DNA of 64,000 nt from Parascedosporium putredinis. Its lineage: Eukaryota > Ascomycota > Sordariomycetes > Microascales > Microascaceae. Position 1 is the first letter of the stretch. Every line of letters begins with the position of its first letter. The notes beneath the pieces are model-generated. The model was not told the DNA's origin. It did not search any database and saw nothing but the letters and a program-made list of their open reading frames with translations. The translations under genes were made by a program, and so were the position numbers. Below are positions 9,771-21,316 of the stretch, in pieces. The stretch spans positions 1,488,001-1,552,000 of the forward strand of contig CASHTG010000021.1 of assembly GCA_949357655.1 (NCBI GenBank), in the 5' to 3' direction.

Positions 9771-11201
9771 TTAACTCCCACTACAATAACGTGCGATAAA
9801 AGCGTCATAACGCTTATAGAAGTCAGCAGTCTCCGGAAGGCTGAAGAGTGTCCCAGGAAAGCAGTGTGGTAAGCCCTTAAAGGCATGCATTTCAACATTT
9901 ACTCCGGCCTCTTGGAGAGCCTCCCCATATGCTAGAGCCTCATCCCGTAGGACGTCGACGCCACCGCATGCGATGACTTTGCCGTGCTGTTAGTGAGTGG
10001 TACAGAGGAGTTAGGAGGGCTTTACGCTAGATTATCTTACAAGCTGGAGGAAGTCCTTGGAAAGACTTGGCGAGCAAGGGAGAGTGTCGAGAATCGGGGG
10101 TGGGTTCGGGGACGTGGGCGTCAAGGAAGAATTCCATACGTGCGACATCCAGGACTGAAGTGTCCCAGTTTTGGATGAAGCTTCCGTACTCGTACTTATC
10201 TTTCGGGAAGAATTTGGGATGGCACACGCTAGGAAGTTCAAGATTTGGGCAAGGATGCCTTTGATTCCCTCATCCCGCGCGATGAGTGCTAGAGAAGCGG
10301 CCTAGCATGTGGTGAATTATGGTTAGTATCGTTGCTTTTTAAATCTCAATACTCGCTGCGGTTTAACTGACAAGGTTGGCACCGGCGCTGCTACCGGCTA
10401 GAATGATCTTAGAGGGATCAACACCGAGTGACTGCGCGTTATTTATGCACTGGATTTACAAGATGTGTTAGCAATTAATATCTTACACGTACGCTCCTGG
10501 TGATTTTTGCGGCCATTCCGTCGCACTTACCCATTGGAGTCCATCGTAGCAGTCGTTAATAGGTTGTGGGAAAGGGTGATCAGGGGCCCTACGATGATAT
10601 TAGCAATACTGCGAAAGCATAACAAACCCTACGTTACCTACATGCGATAATCAACGCTGATAACAATAAGATTGGGATTGAATGCAGCGTAAACATTCTC
10701 CGCACCGTCGGTCTCGTGGTTTCCTATCACCCACCCTAGAGATGATAAGGTAATTAGCCCACTACCTCAGCCCCGAGTGATCACGCGTTTCAGCTTAGAA
10801 ACTTGACTCACCTCCACCATGCATCCGATAAACTAGTGTCGCATTTTCGACCACGTTTGGCGACTTATACACCTTCAGCTCGACCGAGTGACCGTCTCTC
10901 GCGGGGAAGTGTAGAATTTCCGTGACGAGCTTGGATCGATCCGGACCACCAGGCGGGATGGCAGCATCGCCTTGTGGGACGAAGCCACGAAATGAGGCCC
11001 AATCGGCAGCCCCCAAATACCTTCGTAGGCTTTGTCGACGGCACTCCTGATAGCGGCAAATTCCGGGGTGATTTCAGAGAGATGGCCGTACTTTGGAAGC
11101 GGCTTGAAGTCGGGGACCAACTTGATATACTGAGGCTCTTCTTTTAAATGCATTGTATTGGTGATATCAGTTGACGGTTTGAGACGTGTTTTGGCAACCA
11201 A
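9771..11201 (-). CDS. Alpha/beta-hydrolase (hormone-sensitive-lipase / esterase type)
   Basis: Several small exons on the minus strand build a fold-3 hydrolase. An N-terminal cap (MHLKEEPQYIKLVPDF; ATG at 11153 or 11201) is followed by the oxyanion motif HGGG (intron 10811-10736 in its last Gly, then WVIGN), VISVDYRM, then APDHPFP, the nucleophile elbow GSSAG near 10400, the acid region VDVLRDE near 9955, and the His in GLPHCF near 9870. The stop is TAA at 9771-9773. Frames break at C5 11010-11014 and near 10240, each mended by one base. These enzymes cleave carboxyl esters. No signal peptide is seen, so a cytosolic esterase is likely. Splicing in the middle is only partly resolved. Confidence 0.8.
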
Positions 11202-12947
11202 AAACTAAATCTGCTGTATGCAGGGTGGACATGGCTTTATTTATACTCATCATGCAAGATGTATCTCATGAAAGAACAAAAGCAACAAAACACCCCGAGC
11301 CGCCTTAGTGCGGGCTTGTTTGAGGCGGCCGATGATCCTCCACGGCCATGGCCGTCTCATTATTCTACAGTGGAGCGACGACGGACAAAAGGCGGAAGAG
11401 TTGTCGCTTGTACGCTTAGCCGCTTTGGGTCGTTTTTCGAACTGAGTCGTTATGATTCATACCAGCTAATCTCTGGTCAGACGTGATCAGAAGCCGTCAT
11501 TGTTAGGCAGTGCTTTCAATGCAAATGCAAAAATTAGATAACCCTGCAGATGTTGTCAGACGGTAGAACTATTTTGTGGAGAACGGAGGCCGACAATGAA
11601 AGTGCCTTGTTTCCTAAAAGTCAGGTTCAATTAAAAGGAGCTTCCCTTCATATACCAGCTAACTATCGCTCTCTGTACGTGCATTGCTTAATTGCGTGGA
11701 CGAGGGCTTACCAACGACGCGGAACGAAACATATTCTACCTGCCTCAGCAGGGCCTCAAGAGGTCATGCATGTCGAAATAAGTTGCAAGCCCAAGACAAG
11801 AGTCGACGTCAAGGCTAAGGTGCATTCATAATTATGGCACGCGAGCGGAATGTATCAGCAGAAATCAATCCATTTTCCGTCGAGAATAGCTCCCTGTAAA
11901 TATCATTGAAAGACGAAGCTAAGGCCTACGAGAAACCGCCGAAGGCAACTTTCCTCTCTGGCTTTTGTCCGGATAGCATGTGGAACACGGCTGCACTCTA
12001 TAGGTTAGTTTCTTTCTAAGGATAATGGTTTGCTTAAAAACGGCTATAGAGTGATATATGGCGCAATTACCTGCGTAACAAAAGTCATGAGCGGAACCAT
12101 GTGCACATATTAAAGTATTTGGCAAGCCTCCATGGTACGTTTGTGCTGGGTCGTCATACTAATATTGGCGACTATCCTAGCATTCGTTCAACCTTGAAGA
12201 CACAGCTACGAGCCATGACACTGAAGACCCGCGAGAGCCCGGGATTCAAACGGAAAATACTGCATCTATGGATCCACATGTCAAGGAGACTTCATTCCAC
12301 GATGAATAGCATGCGTAGTCACGGATGATTAACGCCTGATTGCCTTGGGCAAGAGGGTAGGATCTGGCGACATAGAAGAAGATCGCCGTATTCTCCGCAA
12401 TGAATACAAAACAACCTGTCTTCCATCTTTCGACCTCCTACTTTATTAAGGAAGAAGCAGCAGTTGTGTTATGCCACCTATAGGATTGTCAACGAGACTA
12501 CCATTGAGAATCGACGGATGATCACCACCTAGTTGGATGTAGTAACAATGCTGTTCTCCCAGTCCTGGTTCATGCGCCCGCCAAATTTTATTCGTGGGAA
12601 ATAACCTGGTTCCACCAAGGCTCCGTGCCTCAGAAGCGGTCCACTGAGAACGCAACGTGCTGGTGATGGTTGCAAGCCTCGGAGCCCCACTGCAATTGAG
12701 GAACACAGTTGCCGCTTTCGCCCAAAACGACGCATACATAGCAAAGTCTCTGTAACAAGAGGCCGTCAAATATATAAGGCAGTGGCGCGACGGTTGATGA
12801 ATACAATCTAGAGCCATCATCACCACGTGTTGTCCTCCTGCCATTACCGCTCACCGTCCTCTCAGAGCGCCAACCCAGCTCCGTAGGTCTCCGAGCTCAA
12901 ATCCAAGTTCCTAGTATCCCAACACTAGCAGCACGAGTTCTTCGAAA
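11202..12947. other. Long intergenic region before the GH12 gene
   Basis: About 1.7 kb. Open frames of 60-130 codons exist on both strands (for example 12446-12844 minus) but none shows family signatures, sensible composition or consistent splicing. An AAATATATAAGG stretch near 12768 sits about 180 bp upstream of the glucanase ATG and could serve as its TATA box. Confidence 0.45.
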
Positions 12948-13810
12948 ATGAAGTTTGGCGGCATCATCGCGGCAATCTTCGCGGTCTCCGCTGCAGCAAC
13001 TCCGACCCCAACCGTAAACAAGCGCGCCACAACCTGGTGCGATGCTTGGGGATCTCAAGTAACGGGCGGCTACACAATCTACCATAATAACTGGGGAGCG
13101 GCTCAGGCAACTTCAGGTTCACAATGTACCACACTTGAGTCTGTTAACTCTGGCTCTGTTGTTTGGTCGACTTCTTGGACTTGGGCCGGAGGCTCCAGTT
13201 CAGTTAAATCCTATTCCAATGTGGCACTCGTTGATGTCAACAAGAAGCTTTCTGCGATTAGTTCCGTGCCGTCCACTTGGTCCTGGATGTCAGTTCACTC
13301 AATATGATGATACTTGTAAAGGCAATTGCTAAACCATAAACAGATATACTGGTTCCAACATTGTCGCCAACGTCGCCTACGACCTATGGCTGGCACCCTC
13401 TGTAGGAGCCAACGACTCCTACGAGATCATGATCTGGCTGGCCGCTCTTGGTGGTGCAGGGCCAATTTCCAGCACTGGATCGCCAGTTGATTCTCCTACC
13501 ATCGCTGGATCGCAGTGGAAGGTCTATACTGGCAACAACGGCTCCGTAAAAGTGATATCGTTCGTTGCCACGAGCAGCATCACGAACTTCAATGGTGACC
13601 TAAACCAATTCCTCACCTATCTCACTACGAAGCAAGGCGTCAGCAGTAGCTTGTACGCGACAAAGCTTCAGGCGGGCACAGAACCCTTCACAGGTAAAGA
13701 CCAAAATCCCCATTGGCAATATATCCATCAATATGATCCCATGCTAACCAAATGCTGTAGGTTCCAATGCAGTCCTGAAAACGTCCGCATACCGTATTTC
13801 CGTCTCGTAA
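12948..13810 (+). CDS. Secreted GH12 endoglucanase / xyloglucanase
   Basis: Glycoside hydrolase family 12, cutting beta-1,4-glucans (cellulose or xyloglucan) outside the cell. A signal peptide (MKFGGIIAAIFAVSAAA) is followed by a short propeptide ending in Lys-Arg, a Kex2-type site. The mature part has YTIYHNNWGAAQATSGSQC, SSVKSYSNVAL, then YEIMIWLAALGGAGPISSTG with the nucleophile Glu, and AGTEPFTGSNA with the acid/base Glu. Introns at 13289-13343 and 13694-13760 have good donors and branch sites. The exons sum to 741 nt, 246 residues, exactly the family's length, and there is no frameshift. Its neighbours are on other themes, so it probably stands alone. Confidence 0.95.
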
Positions 13811-14136
13811 GCTCAAGGAGTATGCCGTGGCGAGCATCAAAGTGGGGCTGGTGATGTGAATCCAAAATACAAGCCAATTGACTGGGAAGGTCCTTGGCCT
13901 GATGCTACGCCGTGACTCCTCAACTTATCATCTCCATCAACACCACTGGCGCTTGTGCGGGGCGACGTCATCATATAGGGGTGATTTATGTAACAAAGTG
14001 GATGGGTTGAGGATATAAAGTAGGCCAGTGTACTTAGATAGTCTAATGCATTCTACTATTCTACTGTCTGCTAAGAGGAAATGCTATACATTCTTCGAAC
14101 TAGCAAGCCTTGACATCGCTCTCAAAAATTTCGCGC
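13811..14136. other. Convergent intergenic gap
   Basis: Shared 3' space between the GH12 gene and the cyclase-family gene on the opposite strand. No open frame or repeat of note is visible. Confidence 0.5.
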
Positions 14137-15310
14137 TCACATAATCGCGACTGCATTACCAGGACTTGCCACACCTCCCGGAATCTGGAGTTCGGAATTA
14201 GTTACACTTTCTCCGAGACGGGGGTTGCAGGGTGAAGATAACTGACCTTGAGCGGCACGCTGCATAAGAAGAATGACCACCTCCCTCTTTCGGCGCACTT
14301 GACCGCAAGCTCTTCGAGGTCGAAAAGCTCACCAATCGGCAGACCCCAACCTGCCAATGCCCATTGATGGATGCTCACATCAGGGTCATTGTACGGGCCG
14401 GTTGCCGGGCCGCGCTCGAACCCTGCAGCGTCAGATGCAATGGCGGCGAATCCGCTCTCCCAGAGCCACTTCAATGAGTCCTTGGTAGCCTCTAATCCGA
14501 GCAACCCGCCAGGCTGGCGGTCAGGAAATTGCTCCTGCTCGAGCGTGCTCAGTTTATTATAATTGTCCGTGAAGCCCACGCGTAGAAACAATATGTCGCC
14601 TTGTCGGAACTCGATCTTGTTCTGGGCGATGATGGCTTTGATCTGGGATAATTCCACAGCCCCCGTCTGGAAAGGGGACCGCTGGACATTGTTGCGTTGC
14701 GCCCAAGAATACCAGTCAATCAGCACACCTCGACCGACAATTCCCCGTTGTTTGAGTAGGCTGCAAGTAGTATGTCAGCTCGCGTTGTGAAAGACTTTTG
14801 TTCGAGTGGTTTTAAGTTTCCTACCGTCGATGCCGAGCTTTCCAGAACCATTTTCGAAATCTTCCTGCCGATGCCCCTGATAGAACTGGCCGGTTCGCTG
14901 ATACCCTATCATGCACGGCATGAATTAGTGGCAAGCCGCTAAACCCAAAAGAAACAGCCTCTGCTGGTGAATGATGTCAAACCTACCATAATGCCGAAAC
15001 CCATCCCATTGCGTGCTGCTCTGCGTGTTAATTGCTATGTAGTCATCGTTCATGGTCATGGGCGCTTTGTTTAGTATGCGGTGTTCGAATCTCTGACGCT
15101 CAAAGGTTGGAAAGGCGGGCTTATCCAAAGGCCAATCCAAGGAAATTCTGATCCCTTCCCGAATTTCCGACGCAGCCTCCTTCACGGTATCTGGTGTGAT
15201 GAGGTTCAGCCTGCCAAGCTGGTCCTCTGGGCCCCATAGACCCCATGCATTGCCGGGGGCCACTTTTGTCAAGAGGTAGGTCCTCGAAAGGGGAGTGTCT
15301 GTTGGACCAT
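14137..15310 (-). CDS. Cyclase-family hydrolase (kynurenine-formamidase-like)
   Basis: Member of the metal-dependent 'cyclase' hydrolase family related to arylformamidases. Visible blocks are GNAWGLWGPEDQLGRLNLIT near the N-terminus, the metal-site region NTQSSTQWDGFRH (Gln replaces the first His of the bacterial H-x-G-T-H motif, as is common in fungal members), GVLIDWYSWA, GDILFLRVGF and the C-terminal IPGGVASPGNAVAIM. Splicing: an intron at 14985-14906 joins RHYG to YQRTGQFYQG, and one at 14246-14185 adds the last 16 residues, ending with TGA at 14137. The N-terminus (FEDLPLDKSGP style, ATG near 15310) needs bases restored in C/G/T runs, so the start is tentative. It is divergent from the sugar porter at 15893. 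Confidence 0.8.
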
Positions 15311-15892
15311 GGTAGTTGTGTTTTTTTCCCCTCTTACTTTTCTCTCTGCGTAAAAGGAAGTGTTTGCTGTAGTGAGTTGCAAGCTTACACGACATCTTCG
15401 GGACAAGTATCCGTACGATGTCGGCGCTGTCTTAATAATGACCCCTGAACTGGAACCTTTCCCCGCAGTACCGAAAAATCTAGATGCTACCCCAGCTATG
15501 CGATGCGGGGTGGCGGATAAAGTTTTTCCCCACACCTCAGACTTGGGACAGAGCTATCCCAAGTCAGGCAAATGCCGAGCTTCAACGCATCCCGAAGGAT
15601 TTCGGTCCTAGGCCTCACAAGGCATCGACCGATCTCAGGCCCTTGTCAAGGCGAACAAATTGGAAGGCTAGTCCTAAGTAAGAGCCGCCAGTCAGGCTGG
15701 ATCTCAGAGTTCCTTGCTGGCGCGGATAAAGGTTTAAGTAGCCGATTCGGCATTGAGGTAGGGTCTTTCTGAGCCATGAGCAACATTTTCACGGTCCCTG
15801 TATAAATGCAAACAAATCGCCACTTTTTCAATCCATTCTGAGCTTCATGCAGTTTGCTGGACGTCGACCTGGAAAATTTCCCGCTCAACATC
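15311..15892. promoter_or_regulatory. Divergent promoter, cyclase-like gene / sugar porter
   Basis: No gene content recognised. It holds CCGAAGGATTTCGG at 15592-15605 (five-base arms, four-base spacer, CCG-N8-CGG), the same geometry as the inner core of the palindrome at 633-658. The two genes may share a zinc-cluster regulator. Confidence 0.45.
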
Positions 15893-17695
15893 ATGAAGAA
15901 CCTCTTTGCGCTCAAAGAACGCCCTGGCGATGAGGCTCCCCGGAGGTCTATGGCATTCGGCCATATATTTTAGCTCTCTCTGCATCATGGGCTTGTAAGA
16001 TGACCCCAAGAGCCCATCCCTTAGCACTCGGACGTACAAGTTCGACTAACGTACTCTCTTCTTAGCCGCCATGTACGGATACGACAGCGCTTTCATTGGT
16101 GGCACTCTGAATCTCCCGTCCTTCCAGAGAAAGTTTGGGCTGCAGGACGCGAGTCCCAGTGCAAAGGCAGATTTGTCATCGAATATTGTGTCCACTTTCC
16201 AAGGCGGCGCCTTCTTTGGATGCGCAATGGCCTTTTCTTCGCAGAACGCTTCGGGCGTCGCCCGCTCCTTATCCTCTCTGCCCTGATCTTTTCCATCGGA
16301 GCAGGCCTCCAAATGGTCGGCTTGCTAAGTACGCTGTACGCGGGCCGCGTCTTGACCGGGTGGGGGTGGGAGCAAGTGCTATGATTCTCCCAATCTACGT
16401 GTCCGAGTGCTCACCTGCTCTGATCCGTGGTCGTTTGGTCGGTTGCTTCGAAATCATGCTTCAAGTTGCCCTGGTCTTCGGATTCTGGGTCAATTACGGT
16501 GTGAACGAGAACATTAGCCCCGAAGGAAACAAGCAATGGCACATTCCTGTGGCCGTCCAGTTCGTCCCTGCGGGTGTTCTCGTCATCTGCATGATCCCCA
16601 TGATCGAATCTCCCCGTTGGTTAGCATCGCGAGGTAGACTGCAGGACGCGAGGAAGAGCTTGAGTTGGGTGCGCAATCTCCCCGAGGATCATCCGTACAT
16701 CTCAACCGAGCTCTCTAGAATCGAAACCGCCATCGAGGAAGAGCTGCGCTCGACCGGACAGGCAGCAGGTTGGAAGCAGATGTACAAGGAGCTATTCCAG
16801 GCGGGCGTTCGCGGCAGGGTTGCCTTAGCCTGTGGCCTCGTCGTATTCCAAAACTTTACAGGGTAGGTGTTCCTCCATTCTTGATTCCACGCGAGCTGCT
16901 TCGCGGAGATGACATTTCTGACACGAACCGGTAGAATCAATGCGATCAACTACTATTCCCCTACCATTTTCAAGTCCATCGGCTTTACTGGTACTTCCGT
17001 TGGACTGTTAGCTACCGGCATTTTTGGCATTGTGAAGATGGTCGCCACCATGCTGTATGCGTTCCTCCTGGTCGATAGGGTGGGGCGCCGTCCCCTCTTG
17101 CTTGTGGGAGGTGTTGGGGCCGGATTTTCAATGTTTTACCTGGCAGGATACTCCAAAATTTCGGGCTCCTTTGGAGCCGTTCCGCCAATGGACGCAGGTG
17201 CTCGGTGCGCTGTTGCCATGGTGTACATCTATTCCTTCTTTTATGGATTCAGCTGGAACGGCATTCCGTGGCTCTTCACCTCGGAAGTCCTACCCACCAG
17301 GGTTCGAACTCTGGGAATGGCGTTCTGTATCTGCCTGCAGTGGCTTACACAGTTCGTCGTTGTCTACAGCCTGCCTCACATGGTGCTCGGGTAAGTTATT
17401 TCGGCAATACGAGTTGATCGATCGATTCCTTACTAACGAATTGCATAGAATCACCTACGGAACCTTCCTTTTCTTTGGTAGCTGCACAGTTCTGGCAATC
17501 ATCTTCGCATGGCTGTTTATTCCAGAGACCAAGGGTGTCCAGCTAGAGGACATGGATCTCTTGTTTGGTCGCGATGTCCCTATCCGCGCCAATCAAGCTA
17601 CCGCCTCCTATAACGAGGCCATTGCGGCCAAACTCGCTGCTGAAAGCCATGGGAGGGAAAAGGAGATGGTATTGGCAGAAGTAGAGCGTGCTTAG
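15893..17695 (+). CDS. MFS sugar-porter transporter (quinate/hexose permease-like)
   Basis: Twelve-helix sugar porter. Exons at 15893-15994, 16066-16862, 16935-17390 and 17449-17695 give about 534 residues. Marks: YGYDSAFIGGTL in helix 1, a GRRP loop, RVLTG then GASAMILPIYVSE in helix 4, RGRL, IESPRWLASRGR, the INYYSPTIF motif of helix 7, DRVGRRPLL, and PETKGVQLEDMDLLF at the end. Introns carry canonical ends (for example GTAAGT at 17391). Frame breaks sit at C4 15938-15941, T4 16233-16236 and the G run at 16358-16366, each restored by one added base, giving ...AERFGRRPLL and LTGVGVGAS. Substrate unknown; related proteins carry hexoses, quinate or similar carbon sources into the cell. Confidence 0.9.
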
Positions 17696-17942
17696 AGGCT
17701 CAGTTGCAGGGCCGCCGAGGATCACAGCGTGCTCCGGCTGATAGCAAATGGCGGAAAGTATATAACAGGGTTATCCCATCATAGTAATCATAGTATTAAT
17801 ACGATCCCGGTTTAATACGGAAGTGTTAATGACTCGCGCGAGCAAAAGAAAAGGCGCAGGGGAGTAATGGGTATAAACGCCATTGATGTAGCCGGCGTTT
17901 GCTACGACATCCTGCTTAGGACTAGCTATTTTCCCGCAGTCG

Positions 17943-19187
17943 CTACCACATAGAATAGACAATCTTATACCCTGAAATCTTCCCATCCCTGTACTGTTGG
18001 AAGCCTTCAGTAACACTGCCGAGTCCACCATCGAAGAGCTTTACGTTATTTGGCTTTATTTTACCATCCCGGAGCAGCTGAGGCATCTGTGCAAAAGGGC
18101 GGCTACCAGGAGATGATCCTCTTCGATTACCTGTAGCAAACCGTCAGTACTCCGACTCCGAAAGAATACAAGCCAGCCATCAAAAACTTACGGGCCATCG
18201 AAAATGTCCATACTGGTGTTCTTTAAGGAACGCTGTCCAGACAAGAACATCGGTGACTCTCGTCCATTTCGGCACATTCTCAGTATTGCCTTTTCCTGGC
18301 CTGACCGTGCACAGCTGACCACCACACCGGTCTAGGCTCTGGGAGGCTATGGACGAGGAGGACGAATTGCCAATGGTGTCGAAAACATACTTCAAACCTG
18401 GCACTGCCTCCTTAATCTTCTGTGCCACGTTTTCATCGTTGTAGTCAAACACGTGTTTGGCCCCAAGACTGCGGACAAAATCGAAATTCTTCGGACTACA
18501 TGTCGTAATTACCTCCATTCCGTGAAGGGCGGCAAGCTGGACGGCATAATTTCCGACGCTCGCTATTATTCCAACTTACAGTTAGTTCGAGAGGCTGAAA
18601 TAGACTCGTAGGCAGGGCAGAACGTACATGCGCCTCCCCATATGAGAACAGGCGTGCCAGCCGCGGACTTTTCGATGGACAGACAATGCCTTGAAAAAGA
18701 GCTAGCTCCGCTGTAGCTGAAGCAAGCGGAATTGTAGCCGCCTGTTCTGGAGTGATTGATTCCGGAACGGGAAAGGAGATCTTTGAATCCGCTAATGTGT
18801 ACTGGCTCAACGCGCCGAGCCCCTTCACCTCTCCTCCCCAAACGAGCCCTGCGATCGTTGATCCCTTAGCATTGTTCTCGATGCTCGATCCGGTGTCCTC
18901 AACTGTCCCGACAAAATCACACCCAAGGATGGATCCCTCGCCGAAGACACCGCTGTCGAAAGCTTGAACTAGTGAAGGGGTTTGGGTCAGGCCACCTGAT
19001 TATCTTGAGGGGAAGCATTCGAATGGTGCCATTACTCACCGTCTGTTGGGTTCTGGGCAACATGGGAAACTTTGACCAGGCATTGCTGGCGTCCAGGCTT
19101 CGGAACCCGGATCAAATCTTGAACGAGACATAGTCCTGAGTCTTTGGTGCCTTTGACCACGAGGGCTGAACAGGTAGCAGGTGCCAT
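17943..19187 (-). CDS. MDR-family zinc-binding-dehydrogenase-like reductase (toxD-like)
   Basis: NADPH-dependent medium-chain reductase of the fungal toxD / trans-enoyl-reductase group (oxidoreductase, despite the name). Exons 19187-19040, 18968-18628, 18562-18192 and 18130-17943 give about 349 residues, the family's usual size. The start is MAPATCSALVVKG. NPTD and GCDFVGTVED fit the catalytic-domain GROES fold, IPLASATAELAL follows, and WGGASSVGNYAVQLA is the nucleotide-binding loop. The catalytic zinc Cys/His pair of alcohol dehydrogenases is absent, as expected for enoyl reductases. Frame breaks at A5 18694-18698 and A4 18093-18096 each need one base. No polyketide synthase is nearby, so a role in degradation or detoxification is as likely as biosynthesis. 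Confidence 0.85.
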
Positions 19188-19938
19188 AGTTCTAGCAGCT
19201 GGTCGAAATGGCGATGAGGAGCTGTCTTGGGATGTAATATCAAAGAATATCCCGGCCTTGGGTTTGCATTCGGTAAATGGAGATGGTAGTAGAAATTCAA
19301 AGTTTGGGGTCTTCATGATTCCAATGGATGGGAGATGGATCCATTGGGTCAATTCAATTTCTGGTGTGCATCTGCGCCTACATTCAGCAATTGTCCGTGG
19401 CCCCACCGAAGAACACCAAGAACAATTTCGGCAAGTGCAAACGCACCCGCCGATCGCCACTTTCCGCGTCTGTCACGTGTGCCTTGAATTCACTTTGCCC
19501 TCTTTTAACGCCGGTGGGGTCTCCGGATGGCCTGACAGTAGCCGGGCCCAATTCGACGGATTGAATCTCCGAAAATATAGAAGTGTAACCGCCGCAATAT
19601 TGGGCCTTCGACTAACCTCCGTGGATGTATATCGGAAGCTATTCCCAGCTAACGTTTGGATCCACCGAAGGTCGATGCAGGCACATTTCGAACTCTCGCC
19701 ACTAGAACCTTTATTTTTGAAGAATCCTTTTCTGCAGGATTGTTTATATGACCGAGGCATGCTTGCACACTTTTATTAAAACTGCTCCTCTCCTCTTGCC
19801 ACAGAAACACCGACGCAGTCCCCAAGAGTCGCTGAAGCCTTACGACCTCGCTACTCACAACCGATGAAAAACGTCCCCTGATCTCTTCCCTCGTTTTCCA
19901 CATCAGGGATACCATTATAGTATTCTTCATATTTGACG
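19188..19938. promoter_or_regulatory. Divergent intergenic region, reductase / epoxide hydrolase
   Basis: An open frame of 211 codons on the plus strand (19144-19779) overlaps the 5' end of the reductase in antisense and has no family signature, so I treat this stretch as the shared promoter of two divergent genes. There is no clear palindrome beyond scattered CGG/CCG triplets near 19555-19580. Confidence 0.4.
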
Positions 19939-21316
19939 ATGTCTTTGAAATTCCCCTTGACCTCTCCACCTTGAAAGTCAACAAGCCGGTCCGCTTCAAG
20001 CTTCATGTTGACAGGGAGCTGCTTCAGGTCACGAAGCAAAAACTCGCCTTAACAAGATACCCGGAAGAACAGACTGACTTTGGACCGGATAACTGGTCCC
20101 AGGGTGCTAAAGTACATAAGGTCAAGGAACTCGCCGAATACTGGCGAGACGTCTATGACTGGGCTAAACATGAGGTGGGTTTTATTCCAATCATTGGACT
20201 ATATCTCGTCATCTAACAGTCATTTTAAAGGAGAGACTAAACGACACCTTTGACCACTATCTCGTCAAACTCCACGTGCCAGACTATGGCCATCTCGTCT
20301 TACATTTCACACACGCCATCTCAGAGAGGCCTAACGCCATCCCCATGCTATTTTCTCACGGCTGGCCAGGGTCGTTTGTCGAAGCGGAAAAGGTTGTGGG
20401 CAAGCTCTCAAACCCCGAAAACTTAACAGATCAGGCATTTCATTTCGTCGCACCCTCAATCCCAGGTTTTGGGTTTTCGCCGGCCCCGGCGAGATCAGGA
20501 GTGGGACCAACGCTTGTGGCAAGGGCTTACAAGATTCTGATGACCGACGTGCTTGGTTACGAATGGTTTGTTACTCAAGGAGGGGACTTTGGGTCATTCA
20601 TCACTCGATCCCTCGCTATTCAGTTCCCCAACTCCATTCGTGCACAGCACTTAAACATGTTCCCTGTCGCTCCACCAACCTTGCTAAGAGCACCCATTGC
20701 CTATCTACGATGGTGTTTTTCGGGGGCTTTATACTCAGATTTTGAGCGTGAGGCTCTCCGCGTCCGTAGAAATTTTGAGGTTGACCAAAGTGGCTATTTG
20801 GAACAGCAGAAGACAAGACCTCAAACTCTCGGGTTTGCGCTTGGCGACTCACCTTTAGGGCTACTGGCTTGGTTTGTTGAAAAGTTCCACGATTGGGGCG
20901 ATGTACATGAAACATTCACACACGACGATATCATTACTCTTGTGATGATGCACTGGGTCCAAGGTGCGACGCCGGGTTTGAGATTCTACCGTGAAGCATT
21001 CGGAAAAGGTATTAGAGATGCCGACAAAACGTTTGAAACGTACGTGGCATGCCCAACGGGCGTGAGCATGTACGCAAAGGAGCAACTTCATGTAAGTTTA
21101 CAATTCATCCAGCATTGGGAAATTCATGCAGTCTAATCGCTTCAAACAATAGTGCCCCAAGGACTGGGCACAGCAGGTGGCGAACATTCAATATTGGAAG
21201 GAGTATGATGTTGGGGGCATTTTTCTTCTCTGGAGAGGCCGGATTTGTTTGTGCAGGATATGCGGGCATTCTTCGCTTCGAAAGTGGTGAGAGAGTCGAT
21301 TGAGAAAAGGAAATAA
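19939..21316 (+). CDS. Epoxide hydrolase (alpha/beta-hydrolase, EHN-domain type)
   Basis: Converts epoxides to vicinal diols. The N-terminal EHN lid (RFKLHVDRELLQVTKQKLAL, then DNWSQGAKVHKVKELAEYW) is followed by the hydrolase core: HGWPGS oxyanion motif, the nucleophile Asp in TQGGDFGSF, and the catalytic His in DVGGHFSSLERP. Introns at 20175-20230 (CTAAC branch) and 21092-21152 (GTAAGT donor) are clean, and the total is about 420 residues. Two breaks occur: C4 19953-19956 near the start and G5 21213-21217 just before the catalytic His. Without the missing G the protein would lack its His and C-terminus, a reason to suspect sequence error. ATG 19939 is the best start. No signal peptide, so probably microsomal or cytosolic. 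Confidence 0.88.

Noticed and set aside
12446..12844. Possible minus-strand gene before the GH12 gene
   Set aside because: 132 codons without motif, plausible intron structure or homology I can recognise; overlaps the likely GH12 promoter.
17943..19187. Naming the reductase a toxin-biosynthesis gene because of toxD similarity
   Set aside because: The toxD-like MDR group is broad and no polyketide or peptide synthase is in the window, so only the enzyme class is supported.
19144..19779. 211-codon plus-strand open frame
   Set aside because: It overlaps the first exon of the MDR reductase in antisense and the shared promoter; composition and content are not protein-like.
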